Under the pieces are notes generated by a model that ran no database searches, was not told the origin of the DNA, and saw nothing but the letters and a program-made list of their open reading frames with translations. This document shows, one piece after another, positions 34,162 through 45,157 of a DNA stretch of 64,000 bases (the first letter of the stretch is position 1; every line of letters begins with the position of its first letter). The translations under genes were made by a program, and so were the position numbers. Source of the DNA: Cyclospora cayetanensis (Eukaryota; Apicomplexa; Conoidasida; Eucoccidiorida; Eimeriidae). The stretch covers positions 120,589 through 184,588 of the forward strand of contig NW_020312749.1 in NCBI RefSeq assembly GCF_002999335.1, read 5' to 3'.

Positions 34162-35283
34162 ATGAGAATGCATTTTGCTCTAATTACAGCAGTTCTCTTC
34201 TCCCCGGCGGTCGCCTATGGGTGGAGCCTGCACAGCGTAAGCACAGCCGCACTCTCCGACGGCCCGTTTGCCGTCGTGACTGACGTTCACAATGGTAACA
34301 ACTTGCGTTTCTCCTTCCCCTTAGTAGTCGCTCTTCATTTACGTTGCTGTTTTATGAAGGAACTGTTTGCAGCATTGACGAGTCGCTGAGCAGCGAAGCG
34401 CCCCCTCCAGCAGAGTGCGAATGCAGCTTCCACCGTCTGAGTGCGTTTGATTGACGAACATGAATTTTCAGCCGCACCTGATTACAGAATTCAATTACAG
34501 AAGCTCATGAAGAACGGTGTGCAGAGCTCACGATCGCTAGTGCGGCAGAAGCAGCAGAGGTTCGTTCGTGAATGCAGCGGAGGCGTATTCCCTTATTTTT
34601 TGAATGAGTGCACTGCAGTGTGGAAAAAACTTCTGCGAGATATGTTGCGCCCTGACAGTTGCAAAAATTCGTAAGGCTATCTTTAAATGATAAGACTAGC
34701 ATGTTTGCCTGCACGTCGATTCCAGAGAATCCTGGGCAAGACAGGACCCAGCTCGTAAGCTCCACTTGAGCAATGTCTGTGGCTGAATAGCAGAAGCAAT
34801 GACCTTTCTATTGGGATCCTCCGCATAGCAATGCAAACGAAAATGTACTAAAGCAGATGCAGAGACCGTCGGTACGTCGGGGTGAACATGACATGCGTCC
34901 TTCTACTGCCAACTGCGTCTCGACGCAGGGACCGAAGATATGGCGGAGCAAATTCTTAGAGCAGTACGCCCGCAGCCTTTCCTTGTGTCAAAAGCACCTC
35001 AAAAATGATTTATTTATATCAGCTTATGGAGTACACCGAAGTCTTCTACATCCAACAGCCGAGCGTCGCCGACTTGGGCATTCCCAACAGCCTAGTGGCC
35101 CCCGAGGCTCTTGCTCCGCAGTTGCATCCCGCTCAACCAGGCAACGGGGGACCGCCCCATGCCAATGCAGCCCCCACTGTCGTCGTTAAAACTGAACCCC
35201 CACCAAAGGTCGTATATCCCCAAACCAGGCTGCCATCTGAAGAAGAACTAGCGTCCGCCGTCGGCAACATGGGAAGTGCGTAG
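34162..35283 (+). CDS. unknown 164-aa protein, possible signal or transit peptide, four exons
   Basis: Exons 34162-34294, 34472-34516, 34929-34984 and 35023-35283 close in phase. The N terminus MRMHFALITAVLFSPAVAYG looks like a signal peptide (or mitochondrial presequence). A compact middle follows (VTDVHNAAPDYRIQLQKLMK, then EDMAEQILRAVRPQPF, then MEYTEVFYIQQPSVADLGIP), then a Pro/Ala-rich tail ending SEEELASAVGNMGSA. The last intron would be 38 nt (34985-35022); the reading frame of the preceding exon hits a stop without it. The second coding exon is only 45 nt. I do not recognise the family. The closing phases at three junctions are the main support. The downstream Myb gene is convergent with it. 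Confidence 0.5.
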
Positions 35284-35889
35284 CAACTTCCAGGGAGCCC
35301 TACGTGAGGGCCCCGACAAAACCCCTTTTTGCGGCACGCATTATCATTCTATGGGCTCTGAACGCCGCAGTTAAGCTGCATGCACATCCCATTAGAGAGT
35401 CACCAGCTACGCCGAACACTCGGGGCTACAAAACTGCATGGTACTGCTGAGGCGGCCAGTGCTGCGGGCAGCGCCCACGAGAAGGCGCAATAAAGCCGAA
35501 ATTCACGTAAAAAGGCTAGTACAAACGCAGCATGCAACATGTGTTGCAATAAACTTTGCCAGCTTCGAAGGAAATCCCCGTAGGGAAATGGTAGGGTCAG
35601 CCTAAGCACACAGCGGCCTCTCGCCGCGTTGCTGCGATAGTCTACGCTAAATGGGCCCAAAAATGGATGCACAAATATTTTCGGCGCTTCGCGGAGAATA
35701 GCGCCCCCAAAAAATGGCTGCTGCCTCGTCGCAGCGTCGCGCGCCTTCTAGCAGTGCCGTTCAGTAGTGTCTCTAAAACTTGTATCGCGAAAAAAGTTGC
35801 ACTAAAAAAGGACTTTTTGCACACATAGGGCAGCTGTATGTGCCCCTAATACTCGACCAGTTACTTGCTTACTTGCCCCAATGTGTTCT
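35284..35889. other. convergent intergenic spacer
   Basis: 3' flanks of the 164-aa gene and the Myb gene. No coding signal. Confidence 0.5.
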
Positions 35890-38133
35890 CTAACGGCCTC
35901 TCCCTTCTCCCATTTGTCCCCTTTGCGCCTCTTTTCGCTTTTCCGTGCCCTCTGCCGCTGAGTCGCCCTCTGTAGTTACCCTCCGTTTCTTCTTTCGCTT
36001 AGAACTGACGTCTGCAGCCTCATCGAAGCATACTTTCTGCGCCCTGCTCTCGTCCCTCGCCGACACTCTTGTTAAGGGTCCCGCTGCCACAAGCGCAGAT
36101 GCACCTGCTCGCTGCCTCTTCAGCGCTCTAGCCCTCTGCTGCTCACGGTCTTCCGTAGAAGACGACACAATTAAGCCCTCTGCCTCTTCCCGCAGCTCAT
36201 TTCCTTTCGACTTGCAGGCTCGTGATTTGTTCTGTGTAGCTCCCCCCGTTGTGTCTGCTTCCTCTTCCTCCTCCTCGTGCCGCCCACTGCACTCTTCCCG
36301 TCCCAACGCTCTTGGTCCGCCATTCTGCCTGCGTGCTTCATGCAGAAGCAGCTGCGGAGCCTGTGAAAACGGCGTGGCCAGCAGCCCCGCAGTCTCCGCG
36401 TCAACCCCCCCATCAAGAAGGGCAGCGGGCGCCTCCATAGCGGAGTCTCCGCCTAAGCCAAAATCGGTGCCACTAGTGCTCTCCAGTGCGCGCTGACCTT
36501 TCCCGCGGGGTGGTGCATTTAGCGGGAAGGCTCTGACTTCCTTAAGTCGGTCTTTAAGCCTCTCCAGCTCCTCCACAGCTGCCTTTCTTATTTTCTTCCG
36601 CACCTTCTTTTTGACAGTCTTCTCGGGCCAGCCCTTCAGCGCCGCCTTAGCGCGGACCTTCGCCTCCAGGCTTTCCTGCACACTGACTGGCAGCGCCGCG
36701 CGCAGAAGCCGCCGAGCATCCTTCTTCCGCATTGCATCCATACTCTTCTGATGTTCCTCGATCAGCTGAGGCACTACAGCGTCCACGGAAGTCCCCTCCA
36801 CCCGAATCAGGTGGGCAGAAGCAGTGCGCACAACATTGTACTGCAGACCCGCAGGCACGAACGGCAGAATGTCGAGCCACTCAACCCCTCGAAGCCGCGC
36901 GGGAAGCTGCTCCTCTAATCTGCGAAAGCAGCGCAGGATGTGCCGCAAAATAATGGGACGGGGGTCCACTCCCATGCGTCGCTCCAGCTCGTCAGGGACC
37001 ACAGAGAGGGCGTAAATTCGCCGCAAAAACGAGTGCGCGCACAGAGGAAAAGACTCCTCCTGAATTCGGCGCCATGGAACTCCAAAAGACGGCAGGTCCT
37101 CTCCCGTTTTCCGCTGCACCTCCCGCAGCAGCTGCTCCCGTGCAGCCTCTCCAAGCTGCCCTGAACCTGGCCCAGCAGCACAACTCGCCGTGGCGACAGC
37201 GTCTCTATTCTGAGAATTCACAGGGGCCTCTGCATCCGCTTCTGTGGTCGCGCTGCTCTTGTCTTCTAGAGCCTCGAGCGGTGCTTCTGCTGCGTGCTGA
37301 CTGAGTCGCGGCTGCACCAAGCGCCACTTGTCGCAAACGTCCACAGGCCTGCGATTCAGAACAGCCCCAATCTTAACCCACCTGCCTCTGGACGGAGGGA
37401 TGCGCTTCGCGAGCTGAACGAGCTGCTGCGTCTCCTCTGCCGTCCATGGACCCCTCTTCGCGTTGCCCGTGATGCGGCGGCGAATGTATCCGTACACCGA
37501 TATAAAGGGCCTCTCCGGCAAACACCGCGCAATGGAGTGGAAACGGCCGCTAGTTTTCCGTCCTATATTCCCAGAAAGGCTCCGTACAGCCTCTTCTAAG
37601 GACTCTAACCCCTCCCTCTGAGCGTACTGCTCCAGGGCTTCCTCAACTATCAGCCTCTCTTCCGTGGTAAACGGCCCTTTCCGGTAATTTACGCCGCTCT
37701 TCGTATGCATGCGCCAGAGACCTGTTGCCCCGGGTGCCGCCAAGTCGAGGAGCTGCAGCTGGTCAGCTGAAAATGTCTCTTCTCCTGAACGCACTAGCTG
37801 GGACGAGCCGAAGGGCAGCTGCGACGTGGCGAGCGCAGGTACATACACCGGGGCTTCCCTCGGAAACAGAATGCTCTCTTCTTTCGGAGGCTTCTCGACA
37901 GCACCGTGGCTCTTCCTCCGTTTTTCACCGTCGCTGCGTCTGCTCTTGCCACGCTTTCTCCCGCGATCCCAAGTCTGTGCCTCCTGCCGTTCAGAGAAAA
38001 CGATAGAGGCAGCCGTGCTGCCCTTCTTGGCTGGTTCATCCTGGCCGGGCTCAACCTTTACGGTCAGGCGCTGAAGCCATTGCTGCGGGGAATCCTCTTC
38101 GGCATGCACTTCCCCGCTGGAATCTGACACCAT
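35890..38133 (-). CDS. Myb/SANT DNA-binding protein (REB1/TTF1/DMTF1-like)
   Basis: A single uninterrupted ORF of 747 aa, the only intronless gene of this size in the window. Start MVSDSSGEVHAEE. Two Myb-type repeats: about 152-222 (RKGPFTTEERLIVEEAL ..., atypical and longer) and about 226-275 (KRGPWTAEE ... GRWVKIGAVL ... VDVCDKWR), the latter with three spaced Trp (230, 252, 270). A divergent third region (PSFGVPWRRIQ) may extend the array. The arrangement resembles REB1/TTF1/DMTF1 proteins, which bind DNA in Pol I termination or transcription control. The N-terminal half and C terminus carry basic NLS-like clusters (RGRKRGKSRR; KRKKKRR) and an acidic EEEEEADT stretch. VKVE at residues 25-28 fits a SUMO consensus. 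Nuclear location inferred; target site unknown. Confidence 0.85.
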   Translation of the reverse strand: MVSDSSGEVHAEEDSPQQWLQRLTVKVEPGQDEPAKKGSTAASIVFSERQEAQTWDRGRKRGKSRRSDGEKRRKSHGAVEKPPKEESILFPREAPVYVPALATSQLPFGSSQLVRSGEETFSADQLQLLDLAAPGATGLWRMHTKSGVNYRKGPFTTEERLIVEEALEQYAQREGLESLEEAVRSLSGNIGRKTSGRFHSIARCLPERPFISVYGYIRRRITGNAKRGPWTAEETQQLVQLAKRIPPSRGRWVKIGAVLNRRPVDVCDKWRLVQPRLSQHAAEAPLEALEDKSSATTEADAEAPVNSQNRDAVATASCAAGPGSGQLGEAAREQLLREVQRKTGEDLPSFGVPWRRIQEESFPLCAHSFLRRIYALSVVPDELERRMGVDPRPIILRHILRCFRRLEEQLPARLRGVEWLDILPFVPAGLQYNVVRTASAHLIRVEGTSVDAVVPQLIEEHQKSMDAMRKKDARRLLRAALPVSVQESLEAKVRAKAALKGWPEKTVKKKVRKKIRKAAVEELERLKDRLKEVRAFPLNAPPRGKGQRALESTSGTDFGLGGDSAMEAPAALLDGGVDAETAGLLATPFSQAPQLLLHEARRQNGGPRALGREECSGRHEEEEEEADTTGGATQNKSRACKSKGNELREEAEGLIVSSSTEDREQQRARALKRQRAGASALVAAGPLTRVSARDESRAQKVCFDEAADVSSKRKKKRRVTTEGDSAAEGTEKRKEAQRGQMGEGRGR

Positions 38134-39610
38134 CTAGTGCTGCTTTTAAACTACAAAAGAGGATAAACCATAAGGGGGAGAGAAACACCATGGATTCTGG
38201 CGCGAGTCGTAGAAGGCCATTGAAAAGCCCCAGATCGGCTTTGGGAGCACCGATAGTCGACAGGGGCCGTCCAGGCCAACTCCTCGCTGGAGCTGCGCAT
38301 TCTAAGTCTCTTCCGGTGTGAAATACTATTGGGGAGCTGCATAGCGCCTCGAGGCGTTGCCATAGCCAGCAACACCCCCGACACCAGCCCCAAGGCCGAA
38401 CGATGACCCAAGCAGACGCATGCTGACCCATGGAAGAACCCCAGCAAAAAGGGTAGGGGCAATTTTAATGAACCCCGGAGCTCAGGAGGCAGAAGCGTGC
38501 AAGTTCAAAGCCGGGAAGCTCGACCTATTGAACAAAGGAAAACAGAGCTACGGATACACGCCGCAGATGCTTTCAAATTAACAAGCGGCAAGCGCCACGC
38601 AGCACCAAGATTACCTGAAAGCTGCGAAACTGAGGCCCTAGATTCCTCCAGTTTCGCCTGTCTGAATCTGCCTGCACACATTGACACCCTTGATGTTTAC
38701 TTTGCATGCATTTAATCACTTCAACCGCCAGCCACCCAGAGTGCACGCAGTGTGCCTTCTGTCTGATTTCAAAAGGCTACTCAAGAAATCTGGCGGGCAG
38801 AGAGGAGCAGAGAAAAGGGTATTCCAATTGGCTGCATAGCACCTAGAACTCTGTATCAGACCCTGCAGCGCGACTGGCGCCGATAGAGCGTCAGCCCTCT
38901 TTCTACCCTTAAAGTGTATCAACGCTCCTCAGATTTTATGTTGTGTGTCTATATATTGGAGGCTGCAGGCTACGATATGCCAGAAATCTGGCGTCGCTGC
39001 GCGGTTCTGTAACCTGCCGGGCCACTGAAGCCCCTGAGGACCCCCCATCGATTACTCTCGTACATACAGAAAGTGAAAGCGAAAAGAGTGGTACAATGTA
39101 CGTATAGCTATGCTGGTAGTCTCACAATCAATTGTAAAGGCCTCAGCTGTCGCGAATCAATCCTTGTTTTTGACAACAGCAAGAAAAACTTTTGTTGCGA
39201 GTTCTCGTTACTTAGCCATGATTCCTGTGAGCCAGGCGCCGCCTACGTCACTCATTACTCCAGTGTTATTGCAGAAACCGCTTCTAGAACCCTTCTAGGT
39301 GCGCAGAACAACGGTGTACTATCACTGATTTGGACAAATTTGTTGCATCTTCTTTTGCCATTCTCTCTTTAGCTTCTGGTGTCTAGTCTTGCTTCCCAGT
39401 AGGAAAAAGCAAGTGGCCTCGAGCTGTTGGTGGGTATCTCTTCAAAGGCCACAGAGGCAGGTCTCACAGAGTTCCTGTAACCTCGCATTAAAGGGGACAA
39501 ACGTAAATTTTCTAGTCATTGCAAAGCCAGATAACAAAACGCTATTAAGTGATCTGCGAAAAGAGCTCCCGTTTTTACCTGCCCTGGCCCTTAGGCCTCC
39601 ACAATTAGAA
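38134..39610. other. intergenic, no gene seen
   Basis: 5' flank of the Myb gene followed by non-coding DNA. The plus ORF at 39073-39372 (99 aa) has no supporting feature. Confidence 0.4.
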
Positions 39611-39744
39611 GGGAGAGACAGCTAGGGGGAATCCACTCCACCGGCTACACATTTCGAGCATTCACAGCCAGCTGCGCTTAGCATCTAACGCGCGTGTATA
39701 CAACAATACGTTTTCTTGTATTGACCTGGTAGTGCCCTGCAATG
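39611..39744 (-). repeat. dispersed repeat family, copy D
   Basis: The reverse strand begins CATTGCAGGGCACTACCAG and contains TTAGATGCTAAGCGCAGC and TGTGAATGCTCGAAATG. Aligned to copy A by eye, most differences are C/T or A/G. Confidence 0.6.
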
Positions 39745-40246
39745 AAAGGGTGTCGAACAGAGAAATTAGTGAATTTATTGGTCACATATTTGCCACTAGA
39801 AGACCTACTTTAGTAGAGCCTGTCCAAGCTGGTTCATTAATCTACAGCCAGTGAGTGCAGCCTAGTCGAAATTCCAGCACCAAGACAAGCACACGCACGA
39901 AAGTGGATGCAAGAAAACTGAGAACGCCTGCACACAAAACTGAGTCTAAAGAAAACGTTTAGCACAATGAACAAGAATGTTTTAAGAATTGCACAAGACA
40001 AAGCTGGCTGTATTCAGCCAAGAATATGCGCAACCGAAGGGTATGTATCGGGAAACTCAAGTAGTATCCTCCATGGCGATTAGCGTTGTGGACCAAACAG
40101 AGCTGCGAACTCTCCCAAATGCATCAAAACGCTCATCCACGCCTCCTCCACTCACTGCGGTAAACATAGTCCATTCTATTTCACTATACGCACTCCCGTC
40201 TAGATTGTCATCGGCCCTTACATAAACTTCCTAGCGTTTAGCAACT

Positions 40247-43154
40247 CTACAGCTGCCTGCGTCGGCTGCTTCTACACATTTCACTTGTCTGCATGGCAAG
40301 TTCCGCAGAATTTCCGAGGTATTTGTAAAGTTTTATGATAGTTAATGTGGATAGCTTTGTGGCGCCTCCCACTTCAATGAAAACCAATAGAATAAGAAAG
40401 AATATTGACTGAGAAGATAGCAACTTGTGGTAAGAGCCTGGCCACAAATTTCTTCGTTTGGTTACCTGGAGGGACTCATAAAGCCTGACAATTCATCAAG
40501 ACCAAGGCTCCAGGCTCAAAGCACTCAGCACACAGCCATGTATCACAATTACGTGATGTTCTTTCCTCCTCGCGAGCCTTGCGCATAAAAGAGCATGCAC
40601 TGACAGGCTAGTCTCTGAATTCATATGCTACTAAGGGTGACTAACGATCCGCCTCACCAGATCCAGAAAAAATGCCTTACTAACCATCATGATACATGAT
40701 ATAGGGTCCAAGAGGTGATCTACAGGCTCACGAGGACCAACTGCACTACCAGCAAGCGCCGCACCTCCTATTCCTGTGTCTCCTCTACTCTCATACTGCT
40801 AACATCCAGAAGCCCAGGGGCATAGCGGCAATGCGTTCTTCAAATAATGCTCACTGATAAGTTTTGCCTCTGTTCCAGGCCTGAACAGAATGGGAACAAA
40901 GGCTCCTTTGCACGCGGTGTACGCGCGCTTTACAATCCCACACCTGCTAGCCCCTCTGCATAGCCTTCCTAAACCCCCATGCAAAGTCTATCTCAAGACA
41001 GCACAGAATCAGTCGTTTCTCCAGGAGTTGTGAACCAGTAAAAATATACTGCGAAAGATGCCCTTGGCGTAAGCCCGCGTCCAACCCTTTGACGCTAACT
41101 ATGCCAGCTGGCGTACGCCTGCAAATCATGCACGTCTATCAATATCTTGCTTTATAAGAGCGATTGAATGCTTTAGAGGGAAAGTAATCTCAATGCAAAA
41201 TCAGCTCTTAGATACAGTTCTGGCTTTGGAGATTGGATTCGCTTGCGCAATCACATGCAACCCGATTTAAGGCTTTAGTTTAAGAGCCCCCGTTCTCCCG
41301 ATAGGCTCCAGTGTCGCTCTGGCAAAACGCAGATAGCTGAGACGCAAATTTTTGTAATGTGCTCATTCTTACATCCTGCCGATAGTTCAGCTTAATTTCT
41401 TCGGTACGCTCAGGTATGGCCTAAATTCTACAGTCTGGAATACCATCCTCACCCTCGATTATTCTAGAGTTGCAAACTAATCGTTGCCTTATGGTGTGGA
41501 ATATTGCGCAGCTGCACTAAATTTCTTGAGTGCTGTGGGCCCTGATAGACAATGGGTGTGCATGCTCCTAGTTTATCAGATGCTGAAGCTTAGAGTGTGT
41601 CTGAAACTGCGCAGAACACAGCTGGAGGTGCGATTGCAGTGTTAGTTGGCTACATCCTGCACAATCGGCAAGATCAAGATTAAAAGCGACTAGGTGGTAG
41701 ACGAATGCACAAATTTTTATAGCTACTTCTTGAGGCTTGACAAAGGTGGAAGCAAGGAATGAAAGTATGTTTGCTACTTTTTTTGACAATAACGTAGATG
41801 CTACCCCGACGCTTGACTTTCGGTAACAATAAGGTTCATGGCCAGACCAACTCAAATCCCTTTTTGTCCCTGAGAGCGTTTCGAGACGCCAGTTTCAGGA
41901 GAAATGCGTTGCCTGACTTGCTGACAATCTGGGCATGGCAGTGCATACTCCTTTGCTGCTGGACTCACCCCAGGCAACCAGAAAGACCGTGAGAGCCTTT
42001 TCACTGTAGTGGGAATTTCGTCTTGGCCCGAATGAGAGTGATCGTTCTTTTTGCCAAGCCATGGCGATGAGGAGTAAAGGTGGACAGTAAAGGCGACAGT
42101 GCCCCCGCTTTGTTTCGTGTAATAGCAAGCCCTTAGCTATTTGTTGCTTGACCTCTTCGCCTTTGTGGACTTTGGCACCATTAGCGGATGTACGGCTGTC
42201 CCCATCAATCCGTCCCTTTTTGATAACCTCATGAAATTCCTGATTAACATGCCTGTAAAACTCAGCTGGGCTGTCAACAAGTCCAAACGGCATTTGCTAG
42301 TAGTCTTGTTTCGCATGCAAATGCAGAACGCCACTTTCTGCCGGTCATCAGGGTGATTAGAGATTTGTCAGTTGATTGAAGTGTCTGCCGAGTAGAGTGC
42401 TGCGCTGTGCAAATTATCAAGTAATTCTGCAGCAACAGACAAAGGAAACTTTTGTTCCATAGTAAGCTTGTTCGAGGGTTAGAAGGCAAGGCAAATGCGC
42501 CTTTCTCAACGCTTTTCCGGCATCAGCGCTAGGATTTTCCCAAAATATCTGGTTGATCTCTGCGTTTCCTAGCAGATTATCTGCCCTGGCGTTCGATACC
42601 CTTATCATGATATGGGGGTATTCCATAACGCGGAACGTAGCTTGGAGCTGCTTTCGAGAAACAAATACAATTCACGCCTATTGTCAAGCGACGCCAGAAA
42701 TTCTCGACGACTAATATCTACTGGAATTAAGGCAGAATAGAAGCTTTATGGGCGTCCACCTGCGGGCTTTCCCCTGTAGCCCCCTCCACTGCACCACGCC
42801 CATACGGGTCTTTCGCGTTCCTCAGATGCGCTTTTTTGCTGACCAAGTAGCTTGCTTCCGCTTGGCTCAGTGCCGTAGTTCAAGCTGCCTAGCTTCCGTG
42901 CACTCGCAGGCTCTGATTATGTAACGCAATCTCCCACAGTAGAGGCAACTGTGTTGATTGGGGCCTGGAACGCGGCTCCTGTCTAGCGGGTTTTTCTCAT
43001 TTACCGTAGACTGGAGGTCAGAGCTCGATGACACAGCCACGACATCCACATGCCCTAAGTCCCCACTAGGCACTTTCGTCTTAGCCAAAGGCGCAGGCGT
43101 TGAGCTCATTTGCTCTTGAAGCCTCAAGTTGTCCAGAATTCGTGTAAGCCCCAT
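40247..43154 (-). mobile_element. second decayed Ty3/gypsy retrotransposon
   Basis: Minus-strand order: a Gag-like segment at 43,154-42,867 with a broken zinc knuckle (CLYCGRLRYIIRACE); RT at about 42,500-42,150, spread over three frames (ELLDNLHSAALYSADTSIN, HPDDRQKVAFCI, then MPFGLVDSPAEFYRHVNQEF); then an integrase zinc-domain remnant and core at 42,000-41,590 (CTAMPRLSASQ; VASTLLSKKVANILSFLAST). RNase H and the YxDD part are missing or unrecognisable, so there is an internal deletion. The segment 40,447-40,330 (VGGATK) matches 7.45-7.52 kb of the first relic, marking the common 3' part. Clearly inactive. No LTR pair recognised. Confidence 0.75.
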
Positions 43155-43874
43155 CCGTCAGAACTGAGATTAAGCACTTGTGAAGCAGCTGTTCGCCCTT
43201 GCTGTGCCTTTTGTGAACCAAAATGTTATATTCTTCGAAATGCTGATCTATCGAAAAAATCGCTCTACTTTAGCTTGCTCACTTCTCTCAAAGCGTGTCG
43301 TTGACCTGATATCGGTGTAAACCTAGTCCACGTGAAAGCATGCAAAAATTTCGTTAGCAACAACCACGCAATTATGAGAAGGGGTGATTGGACGATTATT
43401 TGAACATGGATGTTTGGTCCGACTGACTGCATAGGCTTTCTGAGGTGCAGCTGTAATTGGTCTTACTCTTCTGTTTTGTAGTGGCAGAAGGCTCACACAT
43501 TGCGTAGCCCAGACGACAGCGAGGCATCGTGCCGCCGCTGCGGTCTTGATTTGGTTTCTCGTTCGTTGTTGGCCAGTGACTGTCTTTTCTCCATTCCAAT
43601 TTATCCAAGCTGTTTGTACAAACATTTGCTTTTCCGACTCGCATTGTTATCGCGCTCCGCGTGCCTCTGGGGTAGGGCGAGTGTGGAAACTCTTCAGTTG
43701 TCGTGTATGTATTCACACTCAGCGTACAGGTACAGAACAAATCGGCGTGTGCCTTGAAATGGGGGGGAAGATGTGGCGGACCAAAATATACATAAACACT
43801 TTGTACTCCATCCGGCATATTTAAACACTGCGCAACGACTGGACTACATTGTCCGTCGGTCCGTACGTCCCACA

Positions 43875-44010
43875 CACTGCAGAGTACTGCTAGCTCGAAA
43901 GAGGAAGACACAACATTGTGTGCATGTGTGCTACATGCTACGTACAACTAGTTGTGAATGCCGGGAGTGCTTAGAGTCTGCCTTCACGCGTACCCTAGCT
44001 GTCCCTTCTC
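43875..44010 (+). repeat. dispersed repeat family, copy A (reference copy)
   Basis: CACTGCAGAGTACTGCTAGC, then CTCGAAAGAGG, CATTGTGTGCATGTGTGC, ACAACTAGTTGTGAATGC, GGGAGTGCTTAGAG and TACCCTAGCTGTCCC. It lies 0.7 kb beyond the Gag end of the second gypsy relic and is inverted relative to copy D at its other end. Confidence 0.65.
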
Positions 44011-45157
44011 TTTTATATTGGGAATTATGAGGGGCGTGGGCAGCGGAAAGTGCGAGTTTTCCTGATAATACAGTCAATACTCTCGTTGAATCTGTGTTGC
44101 GTTTCGAGTGAAGCGTCTGCCTCCCCCATGAGACCCCAATATGCAACTTTACAGAACCTATCGAGATCCTGGTGGAGCGCTAAATCATGGCCAGAACGCC
44201 TCAGAGCCACAAAATTTCAGTATACAGCATGCCCAGTCGGAAGTGCAAAACTAGCCAAGCAAGAAGCAAGTGTGTGTGGTGCAGCTGTGTGACCAGGAAA
44301 AGCAAGAAGGTGCTGGCGCTGTGCCTGGAGCAAAGACGTTCTGTTGCGTCTGTTTGCCTCGGCATGCCCATACCCAGAGTAAGCGACACCTTCCAAGGAG
44401 GAAGGCTAAGAGATTAAGCGGGGTGTTGCCATAATATGCGAATACTGAAGCGCTGTTGCGTTCTAGCGATCCGCAATGCGAATTTACAACCTGCCGGTCA
44501 GATCCCGTCCACTTTGCACCCTGTGGGGCGTACAGATAAACACTGTCTCTTCCTCCCTTGAGTTACCTTAAAAGTGAAGTTACTGTGCGAAAGCTTTTTC
44601 CCGTGATGAGAGAAGAGCCGAATGGCCAATGGCTTCTCAGTCTGGGGATCCCGCTAAGAGCGGCCGCTTCTGCAGTCCTCCTGCATGCGTCAGCGTCTGG
44701 CAGAATGCGGGCTGTTATTCGGTGGTTGCGCAGTTTCCTCCGCCTTTCTCCTTAAGTCGCAACCTCTGGACTTGTTTGCGGCCAGAGGGTGTATATCTGC
44801 TTCCAAGCAAACGACGGCTTATGGGCTTGGCGCTCCCCGTGCCGCAGAGCAGCAGCAGCAGCAGCAGCTGCGGCCAGTCTGTGCCTCTGCAGAAGGGCCT
44901 CAGCTAGAAGACGTGCAGCAAACTGGGGATCTAAGAAAGCAGCGCGTGGGATAGGCACCAAAGGGGCGGGTTTAAGTTTCCTTCGGGAACCCTGCAGAAC
45001 GCGCAGTTCCCTGTGGTTCAAACATCCACTGCGGTGCCTCCAGTGCCTCTAGTATTCTTAAGGGTAAAAAAATCTCCACGTGTCTGTTTTAGCCGCATCT
45101 CATAGTGCGCTTCTTCCCTCCCCCAGTGGTGGTGGTGGTGCTCCTTCACCCTCGCCA
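44011..45157. other. 5' flank of SF3B1
   Basis: May contain a first SF3B1 exon: an ATG at 44629 opens MASQSGDPAKSG, and the main exon could begin after the CCTCCCCCAG acceptor at 45117-45126. I could not close the phase, so I leave it unannotated. Confidence 0.3.

Noticed and set aside
41568..43154. Minus ORFs as functional genes (for example the 132-aa frame starting MPFGLVDSP)
   Set aside because: Recognisable retroelement pieces, but in different frames with stops; no intact protein.
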